Shown here in pieces: positions 42,692 through 50,775 of a stretch of 58,417 nucleotides of DNA (positions are counted from its first letter, which is position 1; the number at the start of each line of letters is the position of its first letter). The translations under genes and the position numbers were made by a program. The stretch is from a virus: positions 1-58,417 of IMG/VR virus record IMGVR_UViG_3300023097_000004. One strand, given 5' to 3'. The notes under the pieces are model-generated. The model had not been told where the DNA came from, did not search any database, and saw nothing but the letters and a program-made list of their open reading frames with translations.

Positions 42692-43576
42692 ATGGCTAAG
42701 ATGTCCTTCAGTTCAGAGAACAAGTCAGCAAGTTCAGAGCAGTTTCCCCGACTAAAGCTAGTCCAGGATGAGACAGCTCGTATTCACATTTACGAGGCAC
42801 CTGACGTAGGTTATGTTCACAATCTACGTATGCCTACTCTAGTAAATGGTATGCCTAAGTACAAGTCAGGCCCTAAGGGTGAAGAGATGGAATTTGATTT
42901 CGTAGGAAATCCCATCTGCCTAGGTAAGCCTGATATTCTTCAGGATCGTGGTATGGATCCCAAGAACTGCCCTGCATGTAAGGCAGCAGAGACCAACCCT
43001 GACCAGTTCCAGCGTCCTAAGCGTCGTTTCGCAATGCACGTTTTCCAGTACGCAACTAACGGAACTTCAAAGCCTACTAAGAGCTTCCAGGGTTCAGTTA
43101 AGATTTGGGCATTCACTGATCAGAAGTTCAATGAAATTGCTGACCTTCGTGATGAGGCACCTAACAAGGATCTATCTAAGATCGATGTTATTCTCGGTCC
43201 TTGTGAGAATCAGCTATTCCAGAAGTACAAGATCATTCCTTCTAGTATGGTAAAGAAGGATGAGAACCAGGATCTCTTTGATGAGATCATTGAAGAGAAT
43301 AAGGTTGAAGACCTTGAGCCATTCCTAGGTCGCGTTGTCAAGAAGGTTGAATACCTTGAGGATGACCTAGATAAGATTCGTGCTCGTTGGCGTGTAGTTA
43401 ACGGCCAGGCAAGTGAGACTAATAGCGATAATCTAGTAGGCGCTGAGCGTAACCTAGATGCTGGTCTTGAGGGTCTACTAGATAACGACACTAAGGCATC
43501 AACTACTAAGGTAGAAGAGAAGCCTCGCAATAAGCAGGATGCTGTAGACCTAGAGGATCTACTTAACGGTCTCTAG
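42692..43576 (+). CDS. Single-stranded DNA-binding protein (gp32-like)
   Basis: 294 residues from ATG 42692; an upstream in-frame ATG at 42605 overlaps the previous gene and lies upstream of the promoter start site. N-terminal basic/Ser part, then C-P-A-C near 92-95 within a zinc-like region, a large OB-type core, and an acidic C-terminus ending D-L-E-D-L-L-N-G-L, typical of SSB protein-interaction tails. Coats single-stranded DNA during replication and recombination. Confidence 0.75.
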   Translation: MAKMSFSSENKSASSEQFPRLKLVQDETARIHIYEAPDVGYVHNLRMPTLVNGMPKYKSGPKGEEMEFDFVGNPICLGKPDILQDRGMDPKNCPACKAAETNPDQFQRPKRRFAMHVFQYATNGTSKPTKSFQGSVKIWAFTDQKFNEIADLRDEAPNKDLSKIDVILGPCENQLFQKYKIIPSSMVKKDENQDLFDEIIEENKVEDLEPFLGRVVKKVEYLEDDLDKIRARWRVVNGQASETNSDNLVGAERNLDAGLEGLLDNDTKASTTKVEEKPRNKQDAVDLEDLLNGL

Positions 43577-43592
43577 GATTATATGATATACT
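43563..43592 (+). promoter_or_regulatory. Weak promoter before endonuclease VII gene
   Basis: TTAACG (43563-43568), 18-nt spacer, TATACT (43587-43592). Overlaps the SSB stop codon region. The -35 is poor; the -10 is good. Confidence 0.4.
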
Positions 43593-43632
43593 GATAACTT
43601 CATAGCGACTAACACGATTGAGGGTCAGGATA

Positions 43633-44088
43633 ATGGCACAACCTAAAGTAAAATCATGTAAAGATTGTGGTTCTACGACTAGGAAATTGCCGCATCCTGG
43701 CCCTCGTTGTGTTACATGCTTTAGAGTTAGAAAGAAGTTATTAAGAGCTAACAGTCACTCTAGTAGAATGCTCAAGGACTATAAGTTGGCACCAGGAGAG
43801 TATGACGCTCTCTATGAAGCACAGGGCGGAATGTGCTACACTTGTGGTCCATGGACAGGTAATAGAGGTCTTAGTAAGAAACTCTCTGTCGATCACGATC
43901 ACTCCTGCTGCCCGACTACTCCAATCTGCGGTAAATGTATCAGAGGGCTTATTTGCTCTCGTTGCAATAGTTTACTAGGAGAACTTGGAGATTCATCAGG
44001 GCACTTGTTTGATAGAATCGATAAGATTCGAGATTATGCTAAGAACCCGCCTGCACAGAAACTATTGGAGAAAATTCGTGAGCAGTAA
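43633..44088 (+). CDS. Recombination endonuclease VII-like protein
   Basis: 151 residues from ATG 43633 (AGGGTCAGGA upstream). Zinc ribbon C-K-D-C near 9-12 with C-V-T-C near 26-29, then G-M-C-Y-T-C-G near 66-72, V-D-H-D-H near 85-89, and I-R-G-L-I-C-S-R-C-N near 104-113, the endonuclease VII/HNH set. Resolves branched DNA before packaging. Confidence 0.85.
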   Translation: MAQPKVKSCKDCGSTTRKLPHPGPRCVTCFRVRKKLLRANSHSSRMLKDYKLAPGEYDALYEAQGGMCYTCGPWTGNRGLSKKLSVDHDHSCCPTTPICGKCIRGLICSRCNSLLGELGDSSGHLFDRIDKIRDYAKNPPAQKLLEKIREQ

Positions 44089-44263
44089 AGCTGATCCTTA
44101 TTGTTGTGTAAGCAATGGGCATATTATACATCACTGTATACATAGATCAATAGATGATGTAGTAGAAAAAGCTAGAGCTACTAAATTTAAATTGACAGAT
44201 GCTCAAGTTAAAGATATTCAAGATATCCTCAATGAGGCTAGTGCAAAGGTTGATAATGACTAA
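44078..44263 (+). CDS. Small hypothetical protein
   Basis: 61 residues from GTG 44078 with TTGGAG 8 nt upstream; overlaps the endonuclease end by 11 nt. Early C-C and H-H-C residues hint at metal binding. Unknown function. Confidence 0.55.
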   Translation: MSSKADPYCCVSNGHIIHHCIHRSIDDVVEKARATKFKLTDAQVKDIQDILNEASAKVDND

Positions 44264-44486
44264 CGTTGTTCCTAATGATATAGCTAAGGCTATAGCAGAG
44301 CATATTTTACTAGCAAGTATTCAAGATGTTGAGTGGTTGACTGTAGGTGAGATGACATCAGATTACTTTGAATATGGCGAGGGTAAACCCTTCGAGCATA
44401 TTTATAAAGTTGATGAATCTGCCGTATGGGATCAGGTAGATTATTGGCTTACAAGGTCTAATGTCAATATTACATTTGAGGAGTAA
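44256..44486 (+). CDS. Small hypothetical acidic protein
   Basis: 76 residues from ATG 44256, AAAGG upstream; overlaps the previous gene by 8 nt. Acidic, aromatic-rich, no motif recognised. Confidence 0.55.
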   Translation: MTNVVPNDIAKAIAEHILLASIQDVEWLTVGEMTSDYFEYGEGKPFEHIYKVDESAVWDQVDYWLTRSNVNITFEE

Positions 44487-44487
44487 T

Positions 44488-44613
44488 ATGCATAAAAGGC
44501 AAGAATGTAAGCATGGTACTTTAATAGCTCAGTGTAGATGCCCAGCACCCAATAAACAAATCATTATTTTACCTTGTCCAGAATGGTGCCCAAATAAAGA
44601 AGAGACGGAATAG
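44488..44613 (+). CDS. Tiny Cys-rich protein
   Basis: 41 residues from ATG 44488 (GAGGAG upstream), ending 3 nt before recA-like. Cys pattern E-C-K-H, Q-C-R-C-P and P-C-P-E-W-C-P suggests a small zinc knuckle. Similar tiny Cys proteins cluster at the right end of the window. Confidence 0.6.
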   Translation: MHKRQECKHGTLIAQCRCPAPNKQIIILPCPEWCPNKEETE

Positions 44614-44616
44614 CAT

Positions 44617-45702
44617 ATGCCACCAAAGGAAAAAGCTAAAGCAAGTATTGCAGAGATTATGGCAGCAGCAAGTAAGAAGTATGCAGATAAGTATACTGAG
44701 GGTTTTGTAGCTGATGTCAAATTCTTAACTACTAATAACATTGGTGCAGATGATATTCTAGGTGGTGGCGTTGCTGTAGGTCGCATTGCTCAATTCTATG
44801 GTAAGTCTCAGTCAGGTAAGACGACCGCAGCCCTACAGACAGCCGCAGGAGTACAGCAGGCTATTTTAGCAGAAGAATCTGATGACATTATTCTTTACAT
44901 GGATTATGAATGTGCATTGGATGAAACTTATGCTCGTAGCCTTGGTCTAGATGTTCATGATGGGTCCTTTGCACTAATTAGACCTGAGGACTTTGAGACC
45001 GGTGCAAACATTACTAGAGACCTTATTAACACAGGTAAGGTCAGACTACTGGTATGGGATTCTGTAGCCGCAGCAATTCCCTCAACAGTGTTTGCCGAGG
45101 ACGTAGGTAAGGCAGCGGTAGCTCCACTAGCTAGACTGATGTCTCAGTTCTTGGGTATGCTAAATCCTATACTACTCAAAACTAATACCTCAGCTATCTT
45201 TATCAATCACGTACATAACGCTATTGGTGGAATGCCAGGATTTGGTGCACCGCAGAAGACTCGCCCAGGTGGAGAGAAGCTAACTTACTACTCTTCACAG
45301 ATGGTAGAGTTTATTGGAACTTCCAAGGAAAAGGGTAAAGTTCTTAATGTATACGGTGAAGAAGTAGAGGTAGCTGTAGCTACTGAAGTTAAAATGGTAT
45401 GCACTAAGAATAAGGTAGCAATGCCTCAGCGTGAGGCTAAGGCTCTTGTTCGTTATGGTATTGGATTTGATAACCTTTGGGCTGCTCGTAAAGTACTTGA
45501 GCACAATAAACTAATTATCAGTTCTGGTGCTTGGATTAAAGTTGATGAGTCTCTAGGTGGAGATAACTTCAATGGCTCATCAAAATTCAATGAGAAGGCA
45601 GTTAGTGATCCTGCATGGCGCCAAAAGCTTATCGATGCAGCAGTAGAAATTCTTGATGCTGATCGTGCCAAGAAGGCTACTGGTACTGAACCTGTTGACT
45701 GA
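44617..45702 (+). CDS. RecA-like recombinase
   Basis: 361 residues. Walker A Y-G-K-S-Q-S-G-K-T-T near 62-71, L-Y-M-D-Y-E-C-A near 92-99, Walker B L-L-V-W-D-S-V-A-A near 144-152, F-I-N-H-V near 193-197 (L2/Q-type position with His), and A-P-Q-K-T-R-P-G-G near 208-216. The C-terminal domain is shorter and unlike bacterial RecA, as usual for phage forms. Strand exchange in repair and replication restart. Confidence 0.88.
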   Translation: MPPKEKAKASIAEIMAAASKKYADKYTEGFVADVKFLTTNNIGADDILGGGVAVGRIAQFYGKSQSGKTTAALQTAAGVQQAILAEESDDIILYMDYECALDETYARSLGLDVHDGSFALIRPEDFETGANITRDLINTGKVRLLVWDSVAAAIPSTVFAEDVGKAAVAPLARLMSQFLGMLNPILLKTNTSAIFINHVHNAIGGMPGFGAPQKTRPGGEKLTYYSSQMVEFIGTSKEKGKVLNVYGEEVEVAVATEVKMVCTKNKVAMPQREAKALVRYGIGFDNLWAARKVLEHNKLIISSGAWIKVDESLGGDNFNGSSKFNEKAVSDPAWRQKLIDAAVEILDADRAKKATGTEPVD

Positions 45703-45758
45703 CCACACTGATTCTGATAGGATGGATGGGCAAGGGCGAAAGTCCAACCCATCCATCC
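45695..45758 (+). promoter_or_regulatory. Promoter overlapped by an 11-bp inverted repeat
   Basis: TTGACT (45695-45700), 17-nt spacer, TAGGAT (45718-45723). GGATGGATGGG (45720-45730) and CCCATCCATCC (45748-45758) are perfectly complementary. The 5' arm spans the -10 to the start site, so only read-through RNA from recA could fold it. The promoter overlaps the recA stop codon. Confidence 0.6.
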
Positions 45759-45774
45759 TCCAAAGGGAGATATT

Positions 45775-46884
45775 TTGACCATCCTAATCGATGACGTAAA
45801 AGATAAGCTACTTACGCTTGACACTGTTCGTGAGACTCTAGCCGCTACTGAGCCTGTTCGTGCCTATGATTTTGAGGTAGGTGGAAACCAGGTTGCTTTC
45901 AAGCTAACTGAGGGTTTCAACCATGAGCTAAAGGCTACCCAGGCAGATGCACCTCTAGAGGGTTTTGTTACTGTCAGTGGTACTGAGCTTCAGCTAACTC
46001 CTGACTCTCTTTATGGTCTAGCTGGTGAGGCATTCATGACTAAGGGGTTCGTACAGAACTATCCTGCTGAAGTCATTGAAGATGCCCTTAACCATCAGTA
46101 CAATTCTGGGCTAACCGGTAAGGACTTCAAGATCCTTGCTGTAGGTAATCGTAAGGCAGCAGCTATTACTCGTGGTGCCCTACAGCCTTATTCAAACCTT
46201 CGCTTCCTTGAGATTGCTCTTGAGGCTATTGAGAAGAAGTATGGTAGCGGTGAAGTATGGGCAGATTATAAGTTTGTTCACAACCTGAAGCAGACCCATC
46301 TTCGTCTTATTGTTCCTGAGCACATTCGTGTAATGCAGAATACAGGAACAGAAAATGATACCTGGTCAGCAGGTCTTCAGCTAAAGAACTCCCTTAACGG
46401 TGATGAGCAGACTGAGATCAATGCTTACCTATTCCGCTATTGGTGTACTAATGGTGCTATCGATACTATGAATGCTAGCAATAGTGTTTGGTCTCGTCGC
46501 GGCGCTGTTGGTAAGGGTGATGCAGTATTTGATTGGGCTAAGGATGCAGTTGATGAGGCGCTATCAGGGCTTGAGGGTTCATTTGATGCAGTACAGTCAC
46601 TAACTGATGTGAGTATTGAGGGTACTGCCGTTGAGGCTCTTCGAGGTGTATTCGATACATTCAAGATTCCTCAGGCTGAGCGTAACCGTATCACCAGTAC
46701 AATGGTTAATGAGGATACTCTTACTATGTACTCACTTATGCAGGCTGTAACTCAGGCCGCTAACAGTGCAGATGTAAAGCCTCACATTGTAGATAGCCTT
46801 ATGCGTGCAGGTGGAGAGATTCCTCTTCTTGTAGCCGAGGGTCGTTGTGACTCTTGTCACAGGTTCATGGATCACCAGCACTGA
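45775..46884 (+). CDS. DUF932-like protein
   Basis: 369 residues, TTG start with AAGGGAG upstream. L-F-R-Y-W-C-T-N-G-A-I near 222-232 and a preceding G-L-Q-L-K-N-S-L-N-G segment fit the DUF932 (phage/plasmid-like TIGR03299) family, whose function is unknown. Ends C-D-S-C-H-R-F-M-D-H, a possible metal-binding tail. Next to recA, so a recombination or anti-defence role is conceivable but unproven. Confidence 0.72.
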   Translation: MTILIDDVKDKLLTLDTVRETLAATEPVRAYDFEVGGNQVAFKLTEGFNHELKATQADAPLEGFVTVSGTELQLTPDSLYGLAGEAFMTKGFVQNYPAEVIEDALNHQYNSGLTGKDFKILAVGNRKAAAITRGALQPYSNLRFLEIALEAIEKKYGSGEVWADYKFVHNLKQTHLRLIVPEHIRVMQNTGTENDTWSAGLQLKNSLNGDEQTEINAYLFRYWCTNGAIDTMNASNSVWSRRGAVGKGDAVFDWAKDAVDEALSGLEGSFDAVQSLTDVSIEGTAVEALRGVFDTFKIPQAERNRITSTMVNEDTLTMYSLMQAVTQAANSADVKPHIVDSLMRAGGEIPLLVAEGRCDSCHRFMDHQH

Positions 46885-46891
46885 TTTAAGC

Positions 46892-46944
46892 TTGACGGAT
46901 TGGGTGTCCTCTGATAGGCTTCTGGCCATGGAAGGCACCCAATC
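46892..46944 (+). promoter_or_regulatory. Leaderless promoter with 9-bp inverted repeat
   Basis: TTGACG (46892-46897), 17-nt spacer, TAGGCT (46915-46920), 7 nt to ATG 46928. GATTGGGTG (46898-46906) in the spacer is the exact complement of CACCCAATC (46936-46944) in the first codons. Read-through RNA would put the start codon in the loop. Confidence 0.62.
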
Positions 46945-47128
46945 GGTGTATCTGGATATAGCCGAATACGAAAGGACAGTAGCTCAAGGTAGCGAACCTG
47001 AAACATGGTGTACGCACGTTGAAGGTTACTGGGTACAGATAGTTCCAGCTATTGTGTATGAATTGGAATACAGAGGACTTTTGACAGCAGAGGAAACTCT
47101 GAGCGTATACATTGAGAGGAAGCTATAA
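46928..47128 (+). CDS. Hypothetical protein, predicted leaderless
   Basis: 66 residues from ATG 46928, chosen because it lies 7 nt after a good -10 and no SD precedes it. Acidic, helical C-terminus (T-A-E-E-T-L-S-V-Y-I-E-R-K-L). No family recognised. Stop overlaps the next start by one base. Confidence 0.62.
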   Translation: MEGTQSVYLDIAEYERTVAQGSEPETWCTHVEGYWVQIVPAIVYELEYRGLLTAEETLSVYIERKL

Positions 47129-47439
47129 TGGATTACAACTTCAATTATGCTGACTGGGGACTAGAAATGGTTCTTCAGACTGAGGCGTATGACTATCAGT
47201 GGGATATCTTTACTATCTTCAAGGAAGCTGAAACTGGCTACTATTACTGGATAGCTGAAAGTGGTTGCTCATGTGATGGTCCTCTTGAAGATGTGAGGTC
47301 AAAGAGCGACTTTACTCGTGGTAGTAAGCAGGAACTTATGCGTGCTTTTAGTGAGTGGATCAATGATAGCTCGATCTATTCACTTCGCCCCCAGGGTGCT
47401 GACCGTACTGAGTACCTTGCAGAGCTAGCGAGGATTTAA
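47128..47439 (+). CDS. Hypothetical protein (DUF7574-like)
   Basis: 103 residues, AGAGGAAG upstream. Y-Y-Y-W-I-A-E-S-G-C-S-C-D-G-P near 38-52 is a strongly patterned segment seen in small actinobacteriophage proteins. Function unknown. Confidence 0.6.
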   Translation: MDYNFNYADWGLEMVLQTEAYDYQWDIFTIFKEAETGYYYWIAESGCSCDGPLEDVRSKSDFTRGSKQELMRAFSEWINDSSIYSLRPQGADRTEYLAELARI

Positions 47440-47442
47440 GTC

Positions 47443-47472
47443 TTGACGGGAGCCTAGTGAATCTGCTAGGCT
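47443..47472 (+). promoter_or_regulatory. Promoter overlapping a terminator-like hairpin
   Basis: TTGACG (47443-47448), 18-nt spacer, TAGGCT (47467-47472). AGCCTAG (47451-47457) and CTAGGCT (47466-47472) form a 7-bp stem followed by TTCTCT, so read-through RNA could terminate here. Drives the HNH gene 43 nt downstream. Confidence 0.58.
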
Positions 47473-47514
47473 TTCTCTATAATTACACCGCAACTAAACG
47501 AAGGGAGAGCGGTG

Positions 47515-47970
47515 ATGTTAACTGGAAGTGTAACAGTATATAACACAGATGGCGTTACCGTTCTTCACACTGTATCTGTAGCTCACGCTATTAGAATGGT
47601 TATTCGTGAAGTTGCGGAGGTAATCGAAGAGACTGAAGAGTTGATCGGTAACTTTTTTCGCCCTGTCGCAGTTAGGTTGGTCAGATACCAAAAGATGCAG
47701 TGGAGGTATCAAAGGCAACCTAAATGGAGTAAGAATGGTGTTCTAAAAAGAGATAACTACACCTGTGCATTCTGTGCAGGTAAGGCAACTACTATCGACC
47801 ATGTAAAGCCTAAGGCTCAAGGTGGAGGTAATAGTTGGAAGAATACTATTGCTGCATGTTCTCCATGTAATAACAAAAAGGCTGACAGAACTCCTGATCA
47901 GGCTAGAATGCCCTTGATGTTCGCACCAAAGGTTCCTGACTGGTCAGATGTTTATAAGAGGAAAGCATAA
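47515..47970 (+). CDS. HNH endonuclease
   Basis: 151 residues from ATG 47515 (GGGAG 7 nt upstream; GTG 47512 is less well placed). N-terminal 60 residues unlike the nuclease part. HNH core: R-D-N-Y-T-C-A-F-C-A-G near 77-87, T-T-I-D-H-V-K-P near 91-98, N-T-I-A-A-C-S-P-C-N-N-K-K near 109-121. Free-standing nuclease. Confidence 0.85.
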   Translation: MLTGSVTVYNTDGVTVLHTVSVAHAIRMVIREVAEVIEETEELIGNFFRPVAVRLVRYQKMQWRYQRQPKWSKNGVLKRDNYTCAFCAGKATTIDHVKPKAQGGGNSWKNTIAACSPCNNKKADRTPDQARMPLMFAPKVPDWSDVYKRKA

Positions 47971-48146
47971 TGACAGAACAAGAGCTTGCTAAATTTAGAC
48001 AGCATTTGATTGCTAAACCTCATTATATGAAGACAAGTTCAGCTAATTCTAAATCTATAGAATATCTAGTAGAGTGGCATAGCCATGATCATGAAATACA
48101 TGAAGTAGCTAGAGACCATAGTGAAAGCCATATCTTTAAGAACTAA
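47970..48146 (+). CDS. Small His-rich protein
   Basis: 58 residues, ATG overlapping the previous stop, AGAGGAAAG upstream. H-S-H-D-H-E-I-H near 38-45 and H-S-E-S-H near 51-55 give a clear His cluster, so metal binding is possible. No family recognised. Confidence 0.58.
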   Translation: MTEQELAKFRQHLIAKPHYMKTSSANSKSIEYLVEWHSHDHEIHEVARDHSESHIFKN

Positions 48147-48148
48147 AT

Positions 48149-48198
48149 AAAAAGAGCGAACCGATATTGTAATAGACGTATCGGTTCGCTCTTTTTAT
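48149..48198 (+). promoter_or_regulatory. 18-bp perfect inverted repeat containing CCGATA; terminator/promoter
   Basis: AAAAAGAGCGAACCGATA (48149-48166) and TATCGGTTCGCTCTTTTT (48179-48196) pair perfectly around a 12-nt loop. As RNA it is a strong terminator with a U tract. CCGATA (48161-48166) is the end of the 5' arm, and the expected start site is in the loop. RNA from upstream should stop here, while RNA begun at CCGATA would pass. It isolates the tail fibre gene from the early operon. Confidence 0.72.
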
Positions 48199-48213
48199 TG
48201 TGAGGTATCTTTC

Positions 48214-50469
48214 ATGGCGCTGCCAACTATAATTACTGTCAAGGGTACCTACCTGAAATTAGATGGTACGCCAGAGACAGGTTCTATCACATTTACTTCT
48301 AAGGTATACGTGCTTTATTCAGAGGATGAATTTTCCGTAGTACCTAGTTCAAAGACAGCTATTCTAGATGAAAACGGTAGCTTCGAATTAGAGTTACCAG
48401 CATCTAATGACCCTGACTGGACTCCTGTAGGATGGCGCTATACTGTAGTGACTAAGGTTAGTGGAGATTACTCTGTATTTCAGACTGTAATTCCATATAA
48501 CGCTCCTGGTGGAGAGGTCTTTATGAATGATCTACTACCAGTAACCTCAGGCGGGTCAGGGCTTTATGCAGCTTATTCTCACACTCATATGGGTTTTGTT
48601 ACTGAGGATGATGTTACCGAGATCGTAGAGGCATCTGTTGGTGCAGTTGTAGAGGATGCTGTCGCTGATGCTTTAGTTGGAGAATTAGTTAACTATGCTC
48701 CGATTAGCCATACTCATGCAGCATCAGCTATTGTATCTGGTACTATCGCAATAGCTCGACTTCCTATAGGTGTAGGATCTAATCAGGTAGCTGCTGGTGA
48801 CCATACTCATAATTATGATGCTGTTTATGCTCCGCTAATTCATAACCATAATGGAGTTTATGCAGTAGTTAACCATAACCATGACGCTACTTATTCACCA
48901 CTAGGTCATAACCACGATACATTGTATGCACCTATTAACCATAACCATGCGGGAGTGTACGCTCCTGTATCCCATAACCATGCGATCTCTGATGTTACAG
49001 GTTTGCAGGTAGCACTTAATGGATTGCAGCCAGCAGGAAGTTATTTAGTAGCTGCTGATATTGCTAACCTAGCAACTACAAGTGCATTAACTAGTGGTTT
49101 AGCTCTTAAGCTAGATAAAGCTGGTGGCGAGATTGTAGATTCTACTATTACTGTCCGCAAGGGTGATAATAGCTCTGGTATCCGTATGCGTTCATCAGGT
49201 GGTGCCGTTGATTTTGATAAAATGAATGGTGACATCATTGTTGGGTCTTTCGCTGGCCCTGGATTCTCAGGAACACAAACTAATATTCAGCGTTGGAGAA
49301 ATGATGGAACTACCTTTGTAGGTAAGACATCTTTCAGTGCATCAGCATATGGTGAAGAGCAGGTAATTGATGCTGGATCTGGTGAGGCTAGAATTGGTGC
49401 AAAGAATGGTTTAGGTAACCTACGTTTCTGTGGCTACACAGCAACCAACACCTCACCTGCCTCAGGTACCTGGACATTAAATGATCTCGTCCTGGACACT
49501 CTGGGGCGCTTGTGGAGGTGTTCTGTAGCTGGTACTCCTGGTACTTGGGTGACTGTTGATAAAACAGCTATTGGCCTATCTAATGTTGATAATACAGCAG
49601 ATACAGCTAAGCCAGTAAGTACAGCTCAGCAAACAGCACTAAACCTAAAAGCCAATATTGCATCACCTACATTTACTGGTACTGTAGGCGGTATTACTAA
49701 ATCTATGGTTGGCTTAGCTAATGTGGATAATACCGCTGATACTGCAAAGCCTGTATCTACTGCGCAGCAGACAGCCCTGGATCTGAAGGCTAATCTTGCG
49801 AGCCCTACATTTACAGGAACAGTTGCAGGTATTACCAAATCTATGGTAGGGTTAGCTAACGTTGATAACACAGCAGATTCAGCTAAGCCTATTAGTGCTT
49901 TACAGGCCGTAGCTAATGCTGCTAACGTAAGAGCATCAGACCATAATTATGGCGGATGGACATTTGATCCTGCTATGGTTCAGGGTAATGGTTTAGTAGT
50001 TACTTCAGGTCTTACTTATGTCATTCGTTTACGTATCATGAGTGCATTAGTAACTAACTTGCATTTCCATATTACTACTCCTGGTGCTACATTGACATCA
50101 GGTCAGTGCTTTGCTACGCTTCATGATGATTCAGGAGTATTGCTTGCAGCTAGCGCTGTTACATCAGATTTATCAGGATCAGGTACTAACGGATGGCTGA
50201 CAGGTGGACTTAAGACTCATCCTCTTGTAGCTGCTCAGGTAACTACTCCTGGTAACTGGTATAAGATTAGATTCTGGTTCAATGGAACTACTGGACCAAC
50301 CTTCTCTCGTGCGCTAAGCTCATCATCTGCTATCCTGAATGCAGGGCTATCAGCTCCTAACTTCAGGTATGCCACAGCAGATACAGGAGTTACCACATTA
50401 GCTAGTGCACCTGGTACTATTGGTACACAAACAGGAGATTCCATCGCAAGGTGGGCAGCAGTTTCCTAG
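48214..50469 (+). CDS. Tail fibre with HxH repeats
   Basis: 751 residues, about 22 kb from the other tail genes. N-terminal attachment-like domain (1-110). Then repeated Y-A-P-x-x-H-N-H units (about 120-265), at least six H-x-H motifs that in T4-type fibres bind iron along a thin needle. Two full copies and one partial copy of a K-S-M-V-G-L-A-N-V-D-N-T-A-D repeat follow (about 450-560). The C-terminal about 190 residues form a beta-rich tip, perhaps receptor-binding. The promoter motif upstream is of the late type. Confidence 0.8.
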   Translation: MALPTIITVKGTYLKLDGTPETGSITFTSKVYVLYSEDEFSVVPSSKTAILDENGSFELELPASNDPDWTPVGWRYTVVTKVSGDYSVFQTVIPYNAPGGEVFMNDLLPVTSGGSGLYAAYSHTHMGFVTEDDVTEIVEASVGAVVEDAVADALVGELVNYAPISHTHAASAIVSGTIAIARLPIGVGSNQVAAGDHTHNYDAVYAPLIHNHNGVYAVVNHNHDATYSPLGHNHDTLYAPINHNHAGVYAPVSHNHAISDVTGLQVALNGLQPAGSYLVAADIANLATTSALTSGLALKLDKAGGEIVDSTITVRKGDNSSGIRMRSSGGAVDFDKMNGDIIVGSFAGPGFSGTQTNIQRWRNDGTTFVGKTSFSASAYGEEQVIDAGSGEARIGAKNGLGNLRFCGYTATNTSPASGTWTLNDLVLDTLGRLWRCSVAGTPGTWVTVDKTAIGLSNVDNTADTAKPVSTAQQTALNLKANIASPTFTGTVGGITKSMVGLANVDNTADTAKPVSTAQQTALDLKANLASPTFTGTVAGITKSMVGLANVDNTADSAKPISALQAVANAANVRASDHNYGGWTFDPAMVQGNGLVVTSGLTYVIRLRIMSALVTNLHFHITTPGATLTSGQCFATLHDDSGVLLAASAVTSDLSGSGTNGWLTGGLKTHPLVAAQVTTPGNWYKIRFWFNGTTGPTFSRALSSSSAILNAGLSAPNFRYATADTGVTTLASAPGTIGTQTGDSIARWAAVS

Positions 50470-50471
50470 GC

Positions 50472-50500
50472 TTGACACTCTGGTAGAGTTGATGTAAGGT
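50472..50500 (+). promoter_or_regulatory. Sigma70-like promoter of a structured RNA
   Basis: TTGACA (50472-50477), 17-nt spacer, TAAGGT (50495-50500), then AGTAG. No start codon follows at a usable distance. Nearly identical -10 surroundings (TAAGGTAGTAG) occur at 53556. Confidence 0.68.
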
Positions 50501-50506
50501 AGTAGT

Positions 50507-50610
50507 TGTTAGCGAGGTAGTGAAGCAAGGTGTGGCGACCTTGTGAGGAACGAGGTGCGCTGAGGACCCGTATTCTGCATATAGTGGCAGGGGTTACTCG
50601 ATCTCGCTAA
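50507..50610 (+). ncRNA. Predicted structured non-coding RNA
   Basis: About 104 nt starting where the promoter predicts. TTAGCGAG (50509-50516) and CTCGCTAA (50603-50610) form an 8-bp closing helix. Inside, CAAGGT-GTGGCG-ACCTTG is a perfect 6-bp hairpin, and CTGC/GCAG with ACCC/GGGGT form a second arm. No ORF of merit. I do not recognise a known RNA family. Confidence 0.6.
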
Positions 50611-50618
50611 TAAGCCAC

Positions 50619-50647
50619 TTGACAGAAGCTTACCGATAAGGTAAAGT
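50619..50647 (+). promoter_or_regulatory. Promoter of the first tRNA cluster
   Basis: TTGACA (50619-50624), 17-nt spacer that includes CCGATA (50633-50638), TAAAGT (50642-50647). TTACC and GGTAA flank the GATAA core. Either both promoter classes overlap here or the CCGATA is a chance match. Confidence 0.62.
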
Positions 50648-50652
50648 AGTAC

Positions 50653-50696
50653 ATGTAAGCAGGTAACAGCCTGGTAGACCAGATGCTTGCTTACAT
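50653..50696 (+). ncRNA. Structured 5' leader of tRNA cluster 1
   Basis: ATGTAAGCA (50653-50661) and TGCTTACAT (50688-50696) form a 9-bp helix with an inner CTGG-TAGA-CCAG arm, ending 3 nt before tRNA-Arg. The leader at 53567 has the same design. Possibly a processing signal. Confidence 0.5.
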
Positions 50697-50699
50697 CAA

Positions 50700-50772
50700 G
50701 TCCGCATAGCTCAGTGGATAGAGCGCTTCGCTACGAACGAAGAGGTCGGGGGTTCAAATCCCTCTGTGGATA
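50700..50772 (+). tRNA. tRNA-Arg(ACG)
   Basis: Acceptor GTCCGCA/TGTGGAT, D arm GCTC/GAGC, anticodon stem CTTCG/CGAAG with loop CTACGAA (ACG), T arm GGGGG-TTCAAAT-CCCTC, discriminator A. C74 encoded. Confidence 0.92.
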
Positions 50773-50775
50773 CGT

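Noticed and set aside
43565-43633. Additional CCGATA site before the endonuclease VII gene
   Set aside because: The sequence here is CTGATA, not CCGATA, and a TATACT -10 is nearby; one mismatch in the core was taken as disqualifying.
48840-49890. Direct repeats that could suggest a CRISPR array
   Set aside because: The repeats are in frame inside the tail fibre gene and encode H-x-H and N-V-D-N-T-A-D protein repeats; unit lengths and spacing do not fit a CRISPR array.
50507-50610. RNase P RNA or tmRNA
   Set aside because: A GAGGAAC string recalls RNase P, but the other universally conserved regions are missing and the RNA is too short; no tmRNA tag frame is present.
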